In this document: piece after piece, positions 29,528 through 38,597 of the stretch
Position numbering within the stretch: the first letter of the stretch is position 1
Layout: every line of letters starts with the position of its first letter
Origin: Dolosigranulum savutiense
GTDB taxonomy: Bacteria; Bacillota; Bacilli; Lactobacillales; Carnobacteriaceae_A
Assembly: GCF_039830095.1 (NCBI RefSeq)
Contig: NZ_CP142435.1
Span: forward strand, 1,914,478 to 1,978,477
Direction: 5' to 3'
DNA: 64,000 nucleotides
Notes under the pieces: model-generated
The model's input: the letters and a program-made list of their open reading frames with translations, nothing else
Databases searched by the model: none
What the model was told of the DNA's origin: nothing
Translations under genes and position numbers: made by a program

Positions 29528-30499
29528 CTAGACAAGTTCTTTTTCTTGAAGAACGAGGGAACTTGCCCCAATCACACCCGCGCTACTTCCTAGTTCCGCT
29601 AAGCGAACGGCTGTTTTTCCGCGTAAGGTTGGGAAAAGGTATTTTTGCATACTTTGCTCAATATGATCAGTTACAATACGACCCGCTTGAGAGACACCAC
29701 CGCCAATTACAATAGTTGACGGATTAAGTGCACAAGCTAAGTTCCCAACAGCTAGTGCTAAGTATTCTGTAATCAAATCAACAACTTCAAGTGCAAATTC
29801 ATCGCCCGCTTTAGCCGCATCGAAGACATCTTTTGCTTCTAATTTTGCTTGATCAATAGTGTCCAACTGACTCGCTGCATGATCTTCAGCCAATTTCTCC
29901 TGTGTGACTCGAACAATTCCCGTTGCACTTGCTACCGTCTCTAAGCAACTAATTTTTCCACACGTACATTCATAGCGAAAACCAAGCGGATCAACCGTAA
30001 TATGACCAATTTCTCCCGCAGCATCCATCGCTCCATGAACAAGTCGCCCATTCTCAATAATACCGCCACCGACACCTGTTCCTAGTGTAACAAAGATAAC
30101 ATTCGGTTCGCCACCACCTGCTCCTAGCCATTGTTCGCCCAATGCTGCCACATTCGCATCATTATCTAAATAAAAATCAATTCCTGTAGCTGATTCGACT
30201 TGTTCTCGAATCGGTTGCACTTCAGTCCAGTTCAAGTTGTAGGCTCCCACAACAGTCCCCGCTTCACGATTAACGGTTCCTGGCGAGCCCATCCCAATCC
30301 CTAAGAAGTCAGCAGCTTCCAAGTTGTTTGATGTTAAATAATCATTGATCGAATCAATAATATTAGGAACAATCTTGCTTCCTTGCTCACTAACATCTGT
30401 TTTAATATTCCACTGTTCTTTCACTTCACCATTTGTCGTAACTACGGCAAATTTAGTCGTAGTTCCACCTAAATCAATTCCAATTAATTGCTTGTCCAT
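29528..30499 (-). CDS. glcK: ROK-family glucokinase
   Basis: This enzyme phosphorylates glucose to glucose-6-phosphate with ATP. It has 323 residues. The phosphate-binding N-terminus is GIDLGGTTTKFAV. The ROK signature has the zinc-binding CTCGKISCLE (C-x-C-x4-C), and the GHITVDP segment contains a further ligand. The ATG at 30499 has GAAAGGACGAATAGA upstream; the frame is open 11 codons further without an RBS. It is downstream of the rhomboid protease and upstream of the rhodanese gene. Confidence 0.95.
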   Translation of the reverse strand: MDKQLIGIDLGGTTTKFAVVTTNGEVKEQWNIKTDVSEQGSKIVPNIIDSINDYLTSNNLEAADFLGIGMGSPGTVNREAGTVVGAYNLNWTEVQPIREQVESATGIDFYLDNDANVAALGEQWLGAGGGEPNVIFVTLGTGVGGGIIENGRLVHGAMDAAGEIGHITVDPLGFRYECTCGKISCLETVASATGIVRVTQEKLAEDHAASQLDTIDQAKLEAKDVFDAAKAGDEFALEVVDLITEYLALAVGNLACALNPSTIVIGGGVSQAGRIVTDHIEQSMQKYLFPTLRGKTAVRLAELGSSAGVIGASSLVLQEKELV

Positions 30500-30532
30500 T
30501 CTATTCGTCCTTTCAATAATAAAAATATTCAC

Positions 30533-31231
30533 TTAAAAATTAATATATAACAATTGGTTGTAGCCAATAACAATTAAAATGCCTAAAATAATACAATAAA
30601 TTCCGATATTGGTGAAGCGATTGTGTAAGGGATTATGATCAGTATGCTTAACAGATAAAGCGTATGAAATAAGATATCCCCCTACTAAGCCACCAATATG
30701 TCCCATATTATCTACTCCGCCTGACATGAATGAAAATACAATATTTAAAAAAATGAGCATCCCATATTGCCGCGCTAACATACCTAATTCTCGTACATGA
30801 GGAAATAACTTGGATAATACAATTGTAGATACAAACAATCCAAAAATAGCAGTCGAAGCACCTGCTGACAGTGACGTATTAAAAGCAAAACTAAACGCAT
30901 TGCCCATAAGACCACTGAATAGATACAGCAAGGCAAATCGTACATGACCAAAAATAAACTCAATCTGTTGCCCTAAAAAGTACACCACTAACATATTGAA
31001 CAACAGATGGGGCACACCAATATGTAAGAAAATTGGTGTAATCAAGCGCCACCACTCATTATTATAAATAATAAGTTCATTAAATTTGGCTCCCATAATA
31101 ATGAGAGATTCAATATTTTCACTGCCACCAAAAAACACCTGCAAACCAAACGTCACAAGTGTTATGGCAATAATCCCGTACGTTACAATCGGTTTTTGCG
31201 AGAATTGTCTACTTGAATAATGTCGTTGCAT
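30533..31231 (-). CDS. Rhomboid-family intramembrane serine protease
   Basis: This is a polytopic membrane protease of 232 residues with about seven membrane segments. The catalytic dyad is visible: S126 in AGASTAIFG and H178 in MGHIGGLVGG. HLLFNM (about residue 75) is the conserved oxyanion-loop region. It resembles Bacillus YqgP (GluP), and like it is next to glucokinase. The RBS is AAGGGTGATGAC. It heads the rhomboid-glcK-rhodanese-zur unit. Confidence 0.94.
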   Translation of the reverse strand: MQRHYSSRQFSQKPIVTYGIIAITLVTFGLQVFFGGSENIESLIIMGAKFNELIIYNNEWWRLITPIFLHIGVPHLLFNMLVVYFLGQQIEFIFGHVRFALLYLFSGLMGNAFSFAFNTSLSAGASTAIFGLFVSTIVLSKLFPHVRELGMLARQYGMLIFLNIVFSFMSGGVDNMGHIGGLVGGYLISYALSVKHTDHNPLHNRFTNIGIYCIILGILIVIGYNQLLYINF

Positions 31232-31256
31232 GTCATCACCCTTACCTATACTAACT

Positions 31257-31265
31257 ATTATAGCA
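31257..31265 (-). promoter_or_regulatory. Extended -10 promoter for rhomboid operon
   Basis: TGCTATAAT on the minus strand, 25 bp upstream of the rhomboid start; no clear -35. The 213-bp gap to rpmG otherwise holds only the divergent rpmG control region. Confidence 0.55.
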
Positions 31266-31444
31266 TGATAGCGTGTATAATTCTAATATCTCACTTAAAT
31301 CTATCACTTGTTCCATTGAAAATAACTATTCTAAAAATAAAACATTGGAAATTTGATACAAAGTATGGTATCCTAGACATTGTGTTCAACTATTCTAGAC
31401 TACTAGCTAGTTGACAGCATTGTACTGATTAAGGAGGGTTGATT

Positions 31445-31606
31445 ATGCGCGTAAATGTTACATTAGAATGTACAGAATGCGGCGACCGCAATTACATTAC
31501 CACTAAAAATAAACGTAACGATGAAGGACGTCTAGAAATGAAAAAATACTGCCCTAGACTTCAAAAAGTTACCCTTCACCGTGAAACCAAAAGCAACAAA
31601 GGCTAA
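31445..31606 (+). CDS. rpmG: 50S ribosomal protein L33
   Basis: This short ribosomal protein has 53 residues, starts [20 protein letters not shown] and contains [17 protein letters not shown]. It matches the standard L33 plan, with four extra residues (SNKG) at the end. The RBS AAGGAGGG is 6 bases before the ATG. Candidate promoter elements are TTGGAA and TATCCT at about 31350-31375. It is a plus-strand gene between two minus-strand operons and has its own terminator. Confidence 0.97.
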   Translation: MRVNVTLECTECGDRNYITTKNKRNDEGRLEMKKYCPRLQKVTLHRETKSNKG

Positions 31607-31614
31607 AAGTCGCT

Positions 31615-31648
31615 AAAAAGCTTCTCCTAATTGATGGGGAAGCTTTTT
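31615..31648 (+). terminator. Intrinsic terminator of rpmG
   Basis: A 13-bp stem (31615-31627 with 31636-31648), one pair being G-U, ends in five T residues, 8 bp after the rpmG stop. Confidence 0.9.
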
Positions 31649-31661
31649 AACTTATTGATAA

Positions 31662-31736
31662 TAAAAAGAAAAGCATTCACTTTTTCAAAATGACACTATC
31701 AAGTTGCAAGTTGTTCATTGAAAAGGTGAATGCTTT
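31662..31736 (-). terminator. Long hairpin terminator of the PBP gene
   Basis: Arms 31670-31680 (extended inward) and 31726-31736 pair over 11 bp plus an inner A/T-rich helix. TTTTCTTTTT follows on the minus strand. It is 6 bp after the stop. Confidence 0.75.
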
Positions 31737-31741
31737 ATTGA

Positions 31742-33886
31742 TTATTCGGTTACTTCAGTCGTTGCTGTCTCTTCTAGTTCTTCAATATTACTATCTTCAC
31801 TTACTTCTTGTTTTTTAGCTTTAGTTGCAAAATAAGCATCCATTACACGACGTCCAATCGCTGCACTTTCTGTATATGGTGTACTATTAGACACATACGG
31901 TAATACCACTGCAATAGCAATTTCGGGGTTTTCGAATGGAGCAAATGCCGTAAACGTTTGATTAATGACGGATTCTCCTCTTAAGTTTTCGTGCATTCCC
32001 CAATAAGTCGCTTCCGCAGTCCCCGTCTTACCACCAGCTGTGAACGGCGCGTCGTGGAATGTAGCATCTCCTGCTCCGTACCCACCAAAGAGCACTTGCC
32101 GATACCCTTCATGTACACGATCAAAGATTTCTGGTTCCACATCAATTTGGTTCAATATTTTAGGTTGTATTTGTGTCTTTAACTTCCCGATATTTCCTGT
32201 TTCCGTATTTGTTCCTCGCACCTCAGAAATAAATCGTGGCGCGTAGCGTGTTCCTTTATTAGCAATAGTAGAAATGTATTGCCCTAGTTGGAAAGGCGTG
32301 TACGTATCAAACTGACCAAAGGATAAGAATAATGGTTGAGCTGAATTGGATAACGCTCCTTGTTGGCCGATTGATTCGCTAGGCAAATCAACCCCCGTCT
32401 CAGATCCTAGTCCAAATTGTTCATAGTAACTACGCAATTTTTTTATAGCTAGCTCTTCATCCATCGATAATATTTCTTGATGGGTATAATCCCATTTTCC
32501 TCCCATACGCATCGCAATATGAGCCATGTACGTGTTACTGGAGAATTTCAATGCTTCGATATCATTAACGGCAACTTGTCCCTGACGGTTAAAAACCGAA
32601 CTAATTGATCGTGAATTACTAAATTGCAATGGTTGATCAACAATCACATTATTATCAAGTGTTAATACACCATCCATATAGCCCGAAAGAATAGTTGCTC
32701 CTTTAACAACCGATCCCATCTCAAAGGCGTTGTTAATTGCTCCCATCGCATCATCAACAATCTCGCCATCACTATTGCGACGTTTACCTGCTAAAGCTAA
32801 GATATCGCCATTTTGTGGGTTCATCGCCACAATATACGCCGATTCATTTAAGCCGAGCTGTTTTTGGAGTACATCTGTAGTGATCGTTTCAATTTCACTT
32901 TGGAAATCAATATCAGTCGTCATAATTAAGTTATCACCTTTTTGACCAGGATAACGCACTTGTTGATTAATGATATCGCCTTCTGTATTGGTCTCGATTT
33001 CTACGCGTGCCTTCAGCCCATGAAGAACTTCCTCATATTGCTCTTCTAAGTAGCTCATTCCCACGCGATCATTGCGGGAATAACCTTTTGCTAAATATTT
33101 TTCTAGTTCGGATTGAGGCAACCCAGAACGTTCATCAGAAACGGTTCCTAAAACACTGCGTAACATGTTGCCTTCAGGATAAGCTCTGACCCAATCTGTT
33201 CCGGTCCCTACTCCAGGCATCATATGCAAATGCTCACTAACTGTGGCTAATTCTTTATCGGTAACTTCTTCATTTTTTATATTAACCGTGCTCAATGCAT
33301 AGGCCGCATTCATCTTAGCAAAAATAACCGTTGCTTCCTTTTGTTGTTCTGAAAAACTCTCAATTTCTTCCGGCTGAATTAAGGCCAAACTATCTTCATA
33401 AGACAAATTATTAACCTCTTCTTGTTGCGCTAAATGGGCATCAATTCGTTCTTGCATCTCCTCCAAATGGTGCGCATAGTAGAAGTCCTTCATATCGCGT
33501 TCGGACATATCTTGCTGATCTCCTTCATCGAATGGCGTCCGATGAGGCATATCGATTACTTCAGCTAGCATATAAGCAATATTAGCCATGGTTTCTGCTG
33601 AAGTGCTGGGTCCGCGCGTATATGTAATTGTATTGCGCGCATCATTAGCCACTAGCTTGCGCAAATTAGCATCATAAATTTCACCACGAGCAGATGGACG
33701 AGCAATCGTCGTACTCTCTGTTCGGTCCACTTCTGCTTGATAATCTTCCCCATGAATAATTTGCATATAACCTAAGCGTAAAATTAATACAACAAATAGC
33801 ATAAAAATAGTGAAAAATAAGAAGTTCAAACGAAATGGAATATGTGATTTTAATAATTGTCGTTTTTTCTTTTCAGGAGTCTTCAT
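31742..33886 (-). CDS. Class B penicillin-binding protein (peptidoglycan transpeptidase, PBP2B-like)
   Basis: This is a D,D-transpeptidase for cell-wall cross-linking. It has 714 residues with a short cytoplasmic tail, one membrane helix at about residues 18-38, a PBP-dimer domain and a transpeptidase domain. Catalytic motifs are GSVVKGATI (SxxK), SSNTYM (SxN) and GGKTGTAEA (KTG). The ATG at 33886 (MKTPEKKKR) follows GGGAGGTTGGTTCA. The context (no ftsL or mraY nearby) fits an elongation-type PBP2b/PbpA rather than FtsI, but this is not certain. The last 25 residues are acidic. Confidence 0.93.
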   Translation of the reverse strand: MKTPEKKKRQLLKSHIPFRLNFLFFTIFMLFVVLILRLGYMQIIHGEDYQAEVDRTESTTIARPSARGEIYDANLRKLVANDARNTITYTRGPSTSAETMANIAYMLAEVIDMPHRTPFDEGDQQDMSERDMKDFYYAHHLEEMQERIDAHLAQQEEVNNLSYEDSLALIQPEEIESFSEQQKEATVIFAKMNAAYALSTVNIKNEEVTDKELATVSEHLHMMPGVGTGTDWVRAYPEGNMLRSVLGTVSDERSGLPQSELEKYLAKGYSRNDRVGMSYLEEQYEEVLHGLKARVEIETNTEGDIINQQVRYPGQKGDNLIMTTDIDFQSEIETITTDVLQKQLGLNESAYIVAMNPQNGDILALAGKRRNSDGEIVDDAMGAINNAFEMGSVVKGATILSGYMDGVLTLDNNVIVDQPLQFSNSRSISSVFNRQGQVAVNDIEALKFSSNTYMAHIAMRMGGKWDYTHQEILSMDEELAIKKLRSYYEQFGLGSETGVDLPSESIGQQGALSNSAQPLFLSFGQFDTYTPFQLGQYISTIANKGTRYAPRFISEVRGTNTETGNIGKLKTQIQPKILNQIDVEPEIFDRVHEGYRQVLFGGYGAGDATFHDAPFTAGGKTGTAEATYWGMHENLRGESVINQTFTAFAPFENPEIAIAVVLPYVSNSTPYTESAAIGRRVMDAYFATKAKKQEVSEDSNIEELEETATTEVTE

Positions 33887-34044
33887 TGAACCAACCTCCC
33901 ATGTTATCAATAAGACCGTCTTATCCATTCTATCAAAATTCACCTAAAATTGCACGTTAATCCGGTGAACTATCTTAAACTATTTCTAGAATATTTTTAT
34001 AGTCGATAATACGACTTCTCACATACTATTTAAATTTAATGACA

Positions 34045-34069
34045 CAAAAAGGCCGGGAAATCCCGGCCT
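34045..34069 (-). terminator. Intrinsic terminator of sodA
   Basis: A GC-rich 9-bp stem (34050-34058 with 34061-34069) is followed by five T residues on the minus strand. It is 51 bp after the sodA stop. Confidence 0.9.
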
Positions 34070-34119
34070 CCATCTTGCTATTAAACTGTTTTAGTTAATA
34101 ACAATATACGAACAGAAAC

Positions 34120-34728
34120 TTACTTCGCTGCTTGGTACAACTCGTTAACTTTTTCCCAGTCTACAAGATTCCAGAACGCACTAACGTAATCTGGTCGCTT
34201 GTTCTGGTAGTTCAAGTAGTATGCATGTTCCCATACGTCAATACCTAAAATAGGTGTTTTTCCGTCTGATAATGGTGAGTCTTGGTTTGGTTTAGCAACA
34301 ACTTCTAACTTGTCGCCATCAACAACCAAGAATGCCCAACCAGAACCGAATTGACCAGTTGCAGCATTTTCGAACGCTTCTTTGAATGACGCAAAGTCGC
34401 CAAACGCATCATTAATCGCATCCGCTACATCGCCTGTTGGTTCACCGCCACCATTTGGCGAAAGAATTTGCCAAAAGAGTGAGTGGTTAGCATGGCCTCC
34501 ACCATTGTTACGAACAGCTGTCTTGATATCTTCTGGCAATTCATCTAACTTCGCTAATAAATCTTCAATTGATAAGTTAGCTAAGTCATCATGCCCTTCA
34601 AGTGCTGCATTTGTCTTGCTTACATAACCTTGGTGGTGCTTGCCGTGGTGGAGTTTCATCGTCTCCTCATCGATGTGTGGCTCCAATGCATCATGTGCGT
34701 AAGGCAATTGTGGTAATTCAAAACTCAT
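34120..34728 (-). CDS. sodA: Superoxide dismutase [Mn/Fe]
   Basis: This enzyme converts superoxide to hydrogen peroxide and oxygen. It has 202 residues. Metal ligands are visible: H27 in [11 protein letters not shown], the His in [10 protein letters not shown], and Asp and His in DVWEHAYYL. Signatures GGHANH and GSGWAFL suggest the Mn-type form common in Lactobacillales. The RBS is AGGAGGAATGTTTGT. It is monocistronic. Confidence 0.97.
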   Translation of the reverse strand: MSFELPQLPYAHDALEPHIDEETMKLHHGKHHQGYVSKTNAALEGHDDLANLSIEDLLAKLDELPEDIKTAVRNNGGGHANHSLFWQILSPNGGGEPTGDVADAINDAFGDFASFKEAFENAATGQFGSGWAFLVVDGDKLEVVAKPNQDSPLSDGKTPILGIDVWEHAYYLNYQNKRPDYVSAFWNLVDWEKVNELYQAAK

Positions 34729-34761
34729 ACAAACATTCCTCCTATTTCTATTCTGATTATC

Positions 34762-34789
34762 ATTATACCAGACTGTTAAGAGGTTTCAA
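34762..34789 (-). promoter_or_regulatory. sodA promoter
   Basis: TTGAAA (34784-34789), a 16-base spacer and TATAAT (34762-34767) on the minus strand, 33 bp before the start. GATAATCA follows the -10 and is a weak partial match to a Fur-family box; I do not claim it as one. Confidence 0.7.
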
Positions 34790-34831
34790 ATATTATGCTC
34801 AGAAACTTGAACCAATTTAACCATCTCCATC

Positions 34832-34873
34832 AAACAATAAACCTTCTACACGACAATAGGTGCAGAAGGTTTA
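34832..34873 (-). terminator. Intrinsic terminator of the nucleoside ABC operon
   Basis: A 14-bp stem with one G-U pair (34838-34851 with 34860-34873) is followed by TTGTTTG on the minus strand. It is 4 bp after the last permease stop. Confidence 0.8.
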
Positions 34874-34877
34874 ATTA

Positions 34878-35834
34878 TTATTTACTTTTCACAAAAGTTT
34901 TTCCAATAAAGTTCGGTGCTTCAGATTTACCAATAAAAGCTACTAAAACAATAATAGTCAACAAGTAAGGGGCTACTGTTAGCCAAATAGATGGAATATC
35001 TTGGATATATGGAATATAATTTCCAGATCGAGCTAAACTCTGCGCAAAGCCAAAGAATAAGGCGGCCCCCATCGCCCCGATCGGATTCCATTTACCAAAA
35101 ATCATAGCTGCCATCGCCATAAATCCTTGACCCGAAACGGTTAAAATACCGAATTCATTGTGAATCGCTTGTGCTTGAATTGCACCACCGATACCACCTA
35201 AAATTCCAGATAGAATCACACCGTAATACTTCATTAAATAAACATTAATCCCAACTGACTCAGCTGCATCCGGATGTTCTCCAACCGATCTTAGGCGTAA
35301 ACCAAATCGAGTCTTAAAGACGACAAACCAACAAACAAATGATAGCGCAATTCCTAAATAAGCCGGACCTGAAATATTTTGGAATAAAATCGGACCGAAG
35401 AATGGAATGTCTTTTAAAACAGGAAAACTCTGTGATGAAAACGGACGTGCTAGTGGTCCTGTCTGAGCTGCCCCGTATAGTGCACGTACTAAAAAGACTG
35501 ATAGACCGGGGGCTGCCAAGTTCAGAACGGTTCCTGAGATAATATGATCAGCTCGGAAATGAATAGTTGAAACAGCATGTAGCAGTGAAAAAACTCCCCC
35601 GATAACGGCTCCAACTAACAAACCAATCCATGGTGTCATCGTGCCAAACTGACTCGCGAAGGCTAAGTTGAAAATAGCTGCCGAAAAAGCCCCCATCACC
35701 ATAATACCTTCTAATCCAATATTAACAACTCCAGCACGTTCAGAGAATGTCCCGCCTAGTGCCGTAAAAATAAGTGGCGCCGCATAAATTAATGTATTCG
35801 ATACAAGTAATTGCAGTAAATTTTGGATATTCAT
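34878..35834 (-). CDS. Nucleoside-type ABC importer permease 2 (NupQ/YufQ-like)
   Basis: This integral membrane permease of 318 residues has about eight segments and belongs to the BPD_transp_2 family. The motifs GLEGIMVMGAFSAA and VGINVYLMKYYGVILSGILGGIGGA are typical of the BMP/NupQ group. It overlaps the upstream permease by one base and ends the importer operon. By family knowledge the importer takes up purine or pyrimidine nucleosides; the exact substrate is not visible. Confidence 0.9.
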   Translation of the reverse strand: MNIQNLLQLLVSNTLIYAAPLIFTALGGTFSERAGVVNIGLEGIMVMGAFSAAIFNLAFASQFGTMTPWIGLLVGAVIGGVFSLLHAVSTIHFRADHIISGTVLNLAAPGLSVFLVRALYGAAQTGPLARPFSSQSFPVLKDIPFFGPILFQNISGPAYLGIALSFVCWFVVFKTRFGLRLRSVGEHPDAAESVGINVYLMKYYGVILSGILGGIGGAIQAQAIHNEFGILTVSGQGFMAMAAMIFGKWNPIGAMGAALFFGFAQSLARSGNYIPYIQDIPSIWLTVAPYLLTIIVLVAFIGKSEAPNFIGKTFVKSK

Positions 35835-36916
35835 TATACTGTGTCCCCTCCTTGTTTTTTATCTCCTTTACCGACTCGTTTATTGATAAAGTAACGAATA
35901 ATATAGTTCGCTCCGATAAAGAAAATAATTGACGCAGTAACAACTTGTGCAAGTTCATCAGGTACACCGGCCATGTTTGGCATGAAAGCAGATCCGATAT
36001 TCAAAATACCAAATAAAATAGCAGATAAGAATGTTCCTACAGGTGTCCCTAATCCGAGTAACCCTACAGCAATTCCATCGAATCCTTCTGGTGGCAGATG
36101 ACCTTGCGTAAAGATATTACCAAACGTACCCAATCCGTGAATAGCACCGCCTAATCCAGCTAATGCTCCACTAATAAACATCGATAAAATGATATTTTTC
36201 TTAGCGCTCATCCCCGCATACTCAGCCGCATCTTTATTCAATCCCACAGCACGTAGCTCAAAGCCGACTGTTGTATGTTTCATAACGAACCAGTAAAGTG
36301 CAACAACTGCAATTGCAATAAACAGCCCTATATTTAAACGCGAACCGTTTGTTAGACTAGTGAGCCACCCTGCTGCTAAGCTAGCATTGACTCCTACTCG
36401 ATCAGAAATATTTCCCGTAGCAATAACATTACGGATTAAATGGTTCGTTGCATGCAAAGCCGTATAGTTCAACATGATAGTAACAATCACTTCATTCGTG
36501 CCGAAGTAAGCCTTCAACACCCCTGCGATTGCTGACCACAATGCACCAAATACGGCACCAACAAGCAATAATATCGGCAACATCACGACTCGTGGCAACT
36601 CCGGCAGTAGTAATCCTAACCAAATCGATGTCATCCAGCCCATTAATAATTGACCCGCTACTCCAATATTGAAAAATCCAGCTTGATAAGCGATATTGAA
36701 ACTCAAACCGGTAAAAGTCAGCACCGTCGCTTGTCTCAGTGCTTCTCCAAAGAAGTAAGGATTCTTAAATACACTCATAATCATAGCATCATAGGCTTTT
36801 ATTGGATTATAGCCAAAAATTAACATGACAATTGCGCCCAAAATAAAGCCACATATAATTGAAATTAATGGCACACTTAAGCTACTTAGCCAGTGTTTGT
36901 TGTCTTGTCTAAGCAA
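35834..36916 (-). CDS. Nucleoside-type ABC importer permease 1 (NupP/YufP-like)
   Basis: This 360-residue membrane permease is a partner of the neighbouring one. Typical segments are FNIGVAGQLLMGWM and LRAVGLNKDAAEYAGMSAKKNI, with a coupling-helix Gly-rich stretch GALAGLGGAIHGLG. The last 12 residues are charged. It overlaps the ATPase gene by 8 bp, indicating translational coupling. Confidence 0.9.
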   Translation of the reverse strand: MLRQDNKHWLSSLSVPLISIICGFILGAIVMLIFGYNPIKAYDAMIMSVFKNPYFFGEALRQATVLTFTGLSFNIAYQAGFFNIGVAGQLLMGWMTSIWLGLLLPELPRVVMLPILLLVGAVFGALWSAIAGVLKAYFGTNEVIVTIMLNYTALHATNHLIRNVIATGNISDRVGVNASLAAGWLTSLTNGSRLNIGLFIAIAVVALYWFVMKHTTVGFELRAVGLNKDAAEYAGMSAKKNIILSMFISGALAGLGGAIHGLGTFGNIFTQGHLPPEGFDGIAVGLLGLGTPVGTFLSAILFGILNIGSAFMPNMAGVPDELAQVVTASIIFFIGANYIIRYFINKRVGKGDKKQGGDTV

Positions 36917-38474
36917 TAGTCTCAGCTTCCTCTCTTTGTTTTGCTTGTTCTCGCGCTTTCTCTAGTGGAACTCCCGCCATTAACAGACCTAATTCTGATT
37001 CATTCGTCTGCTCTGCATCAACAACAGCAATGACTTTCCCATCATACATAACCGCGATACGATCGGATACATTCATGACTTCATCAAGTTCGAAACTCAT
37101 CAACAACACACCTTTTCCTTGATTACGTTGTTCGACCAGACGCTTATGAATATATTCAATCGCTCCCACATCAAGCCCACGTGTCGGTTGCGCCGCAATA
37201 AGTAACTCTGGATTACGATCAATCTCCCGAGCAATAATAACTTTTTGCTGGTTCCCACCAGACAGCGAGCCAGCAGTATTATGAACGGTTTGCGTTCTAA
37301 CATCAAACTCTTCAACAAGTCGCTCTGAGTGCTCTTTAATCGTATCATGTTGTAGTAACAAATTACGACTAAACGGTGCTTGATAATAAGACTGCAACAT
37401 CATGTTTTCTTGAATTTCCATATCTAAAATGAGTCCATGTCGCTGACGGTCTTCCGGAATATGACCTAAGCCTTGTTCTGTAATCTGACGTGGTTTGGCA
37501 TGGGTAACATCGGTATGATTTAATTTAATGCTTCCTGACTCAACAGCTCTTAATCCAGAAATAGCCTGTATTAGCTCTGTTTGTCCATTTCCATCGATCC
37601 CAGCAATCCCTAATACCTCACCCGCGTGTACTTCGAGTGACAACCCTTTTACCGCATCTAAGCCTCGCGTATCTTTTACGACCAGATCATTAACTGCTAG
37701 GACGACTTCTCCTGGCTCCTTCGTTTTTTTATCAACTTTGAAGTTGACAGAACGACCAACCATCATGTCCGCTAATTCTTGTTGGGAAGTTTCTTTGACA
37801 TTAACCGTGTCGATACTTTGACCACGACGAATAACCGTACAGCGATCGGCTACTTGTTTAATCTCATCTAACTTATGCGTAATGAGGATTATAGACTTCC
37901 CTTCATCGGTCATCTTCTGCATAATTGACATCAACTCATCGATCTCTTGCGGCGTCAATACCGCAGTCGGTTCATCGAAAATCAAAATATCTGATCCTTG
38001 ATAAAGTGTTTTAATAATCTCAGCTCGTTGTTGCATCCCAACTGATACATCACGGATGACAGCTTTCGGATCAACCTTCAAACCATACTGATCAGACAGC
38101 TCTTGAATTCGTTTTTCAGCCGATTTATTATCGATATATCCCATTTTATGCTCTTCTTTTCCCAGCATAATATTTTCAGTTACGGTGAATTTATCAACTA
38201 GCATAAAATGCTGGTGCACCATTCCAATTCCATACTCAGCTGCTTTATCAGGCGAAGTAATCGCTACTTCTTTACCTTTTACATGAATTGTGCCACTCGT
38301 GGGACTTAGAATTCCTGATAAAATATTCATCAAGGTGGATTTCCCAGCACCATTCTCTCCTAACAGTGCATGGATTTCTCCTTTTTTCACTTGAAGATTA
38401 ATATTATCATTTGCTTTGAAAGCCCCGAATTTCTTCGTAATCCCTTTCATCTCAATAACATAATTTTCTGTCAA
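36909..38474 (-). CDS. Nucleoside-type ABC importer ATPase (NupO/YufO-like, two domains)
   Basis: This cytoplasmic protein of 521 residues is a duplicated ATPase. Domain 1 has LLGENGAGKSTLMN (Walker A), DVSVGMQQR and LIFDEPTAVL. Domain 2 has GIDGNGQTELIQ (degenerate Walker A), LSGGNQQKVIIARE and AAQPTRGLD (degenerate Walker B). Asymmetric double ATPases of this kind are usual for sugar- and nucleoside-type importers with two permeases. It is followed by the two permease genes and preceded by the lipoprotein gene. Confidence 0.93.
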   Translation of the reverse strand: MTENYVIEMKGITKKFGAFKANDNINLQVKKGEIHALLGENGAGKSTLMNILSGILSPTSGTIHVKGKEVAITSPDKAAEYGIGMVHQHFMLVDKFTVTENIMLGKEEHKMGYIDNKSAEKRIQELSDQYGLKVDPKAVIRDVSVGMQQRAEIIKTLYQGSDILIFDEPTAVLTPQEIDELMSIMQKMTDEGKSIILITHKLDEIKQVADRCTVIRRGQSIDTVNVKETSQQELADMMVGRSVNFKVDKKTKEPGEVVLAVNDLVVKDTRGLDAVKGLSLEVHAGEVLGIAGIDGNGQTELIQAISGLRAVESGSIKLNHTDVTHAKPRQITEQGLGHIPEDRQRHGLILDMEIQENMMLQSYYQAPFSRNLLLQHDTIKEHSERLVEEFDVRTQTVHNTAGSLSGGNQQKVIIAREIDRNPELLIAAQPTRGLDVGAIEYIHKRLVEQRNQGKGVLLMSFELDEVMNVSDRIAVMYDGKVIAVVDAEQTNESELGLLMAGVPLEKAREQAKQREEAETIA

Positions 38475-38530
38475 GGGTACCCCTCCTCATATGTATTACA
38501 CTCATTATACTATATAATGTCTCCATTGTG

Positions 38531-38570
38531 TAAAAAAATAACGCCAGCCATTTTTTCGACCAGCGTTATT
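38531..38570 (-). terminator. Hairpin between lipoprotein gene and ATPase gene
   Basis: An 8-bp stem (38537-38544 with 38563-38570), with an inner partly G-U helix, is followed by seven T residues on the minus strand. It lies 28 bp after the lipoprotein stop. Leaky termination here would make more binding protein than transporter, a common arrangement. Confidence 0.75.
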
Positions 38571-38597
38571 CTCATCAGATCTATAATTAAATTAAAC

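Noticed and set aside
34740..34790. A Fur or MntR operator at sodA
   Set aside because: GATAATCA near the -10 is only a partial match and too short to support an operator.
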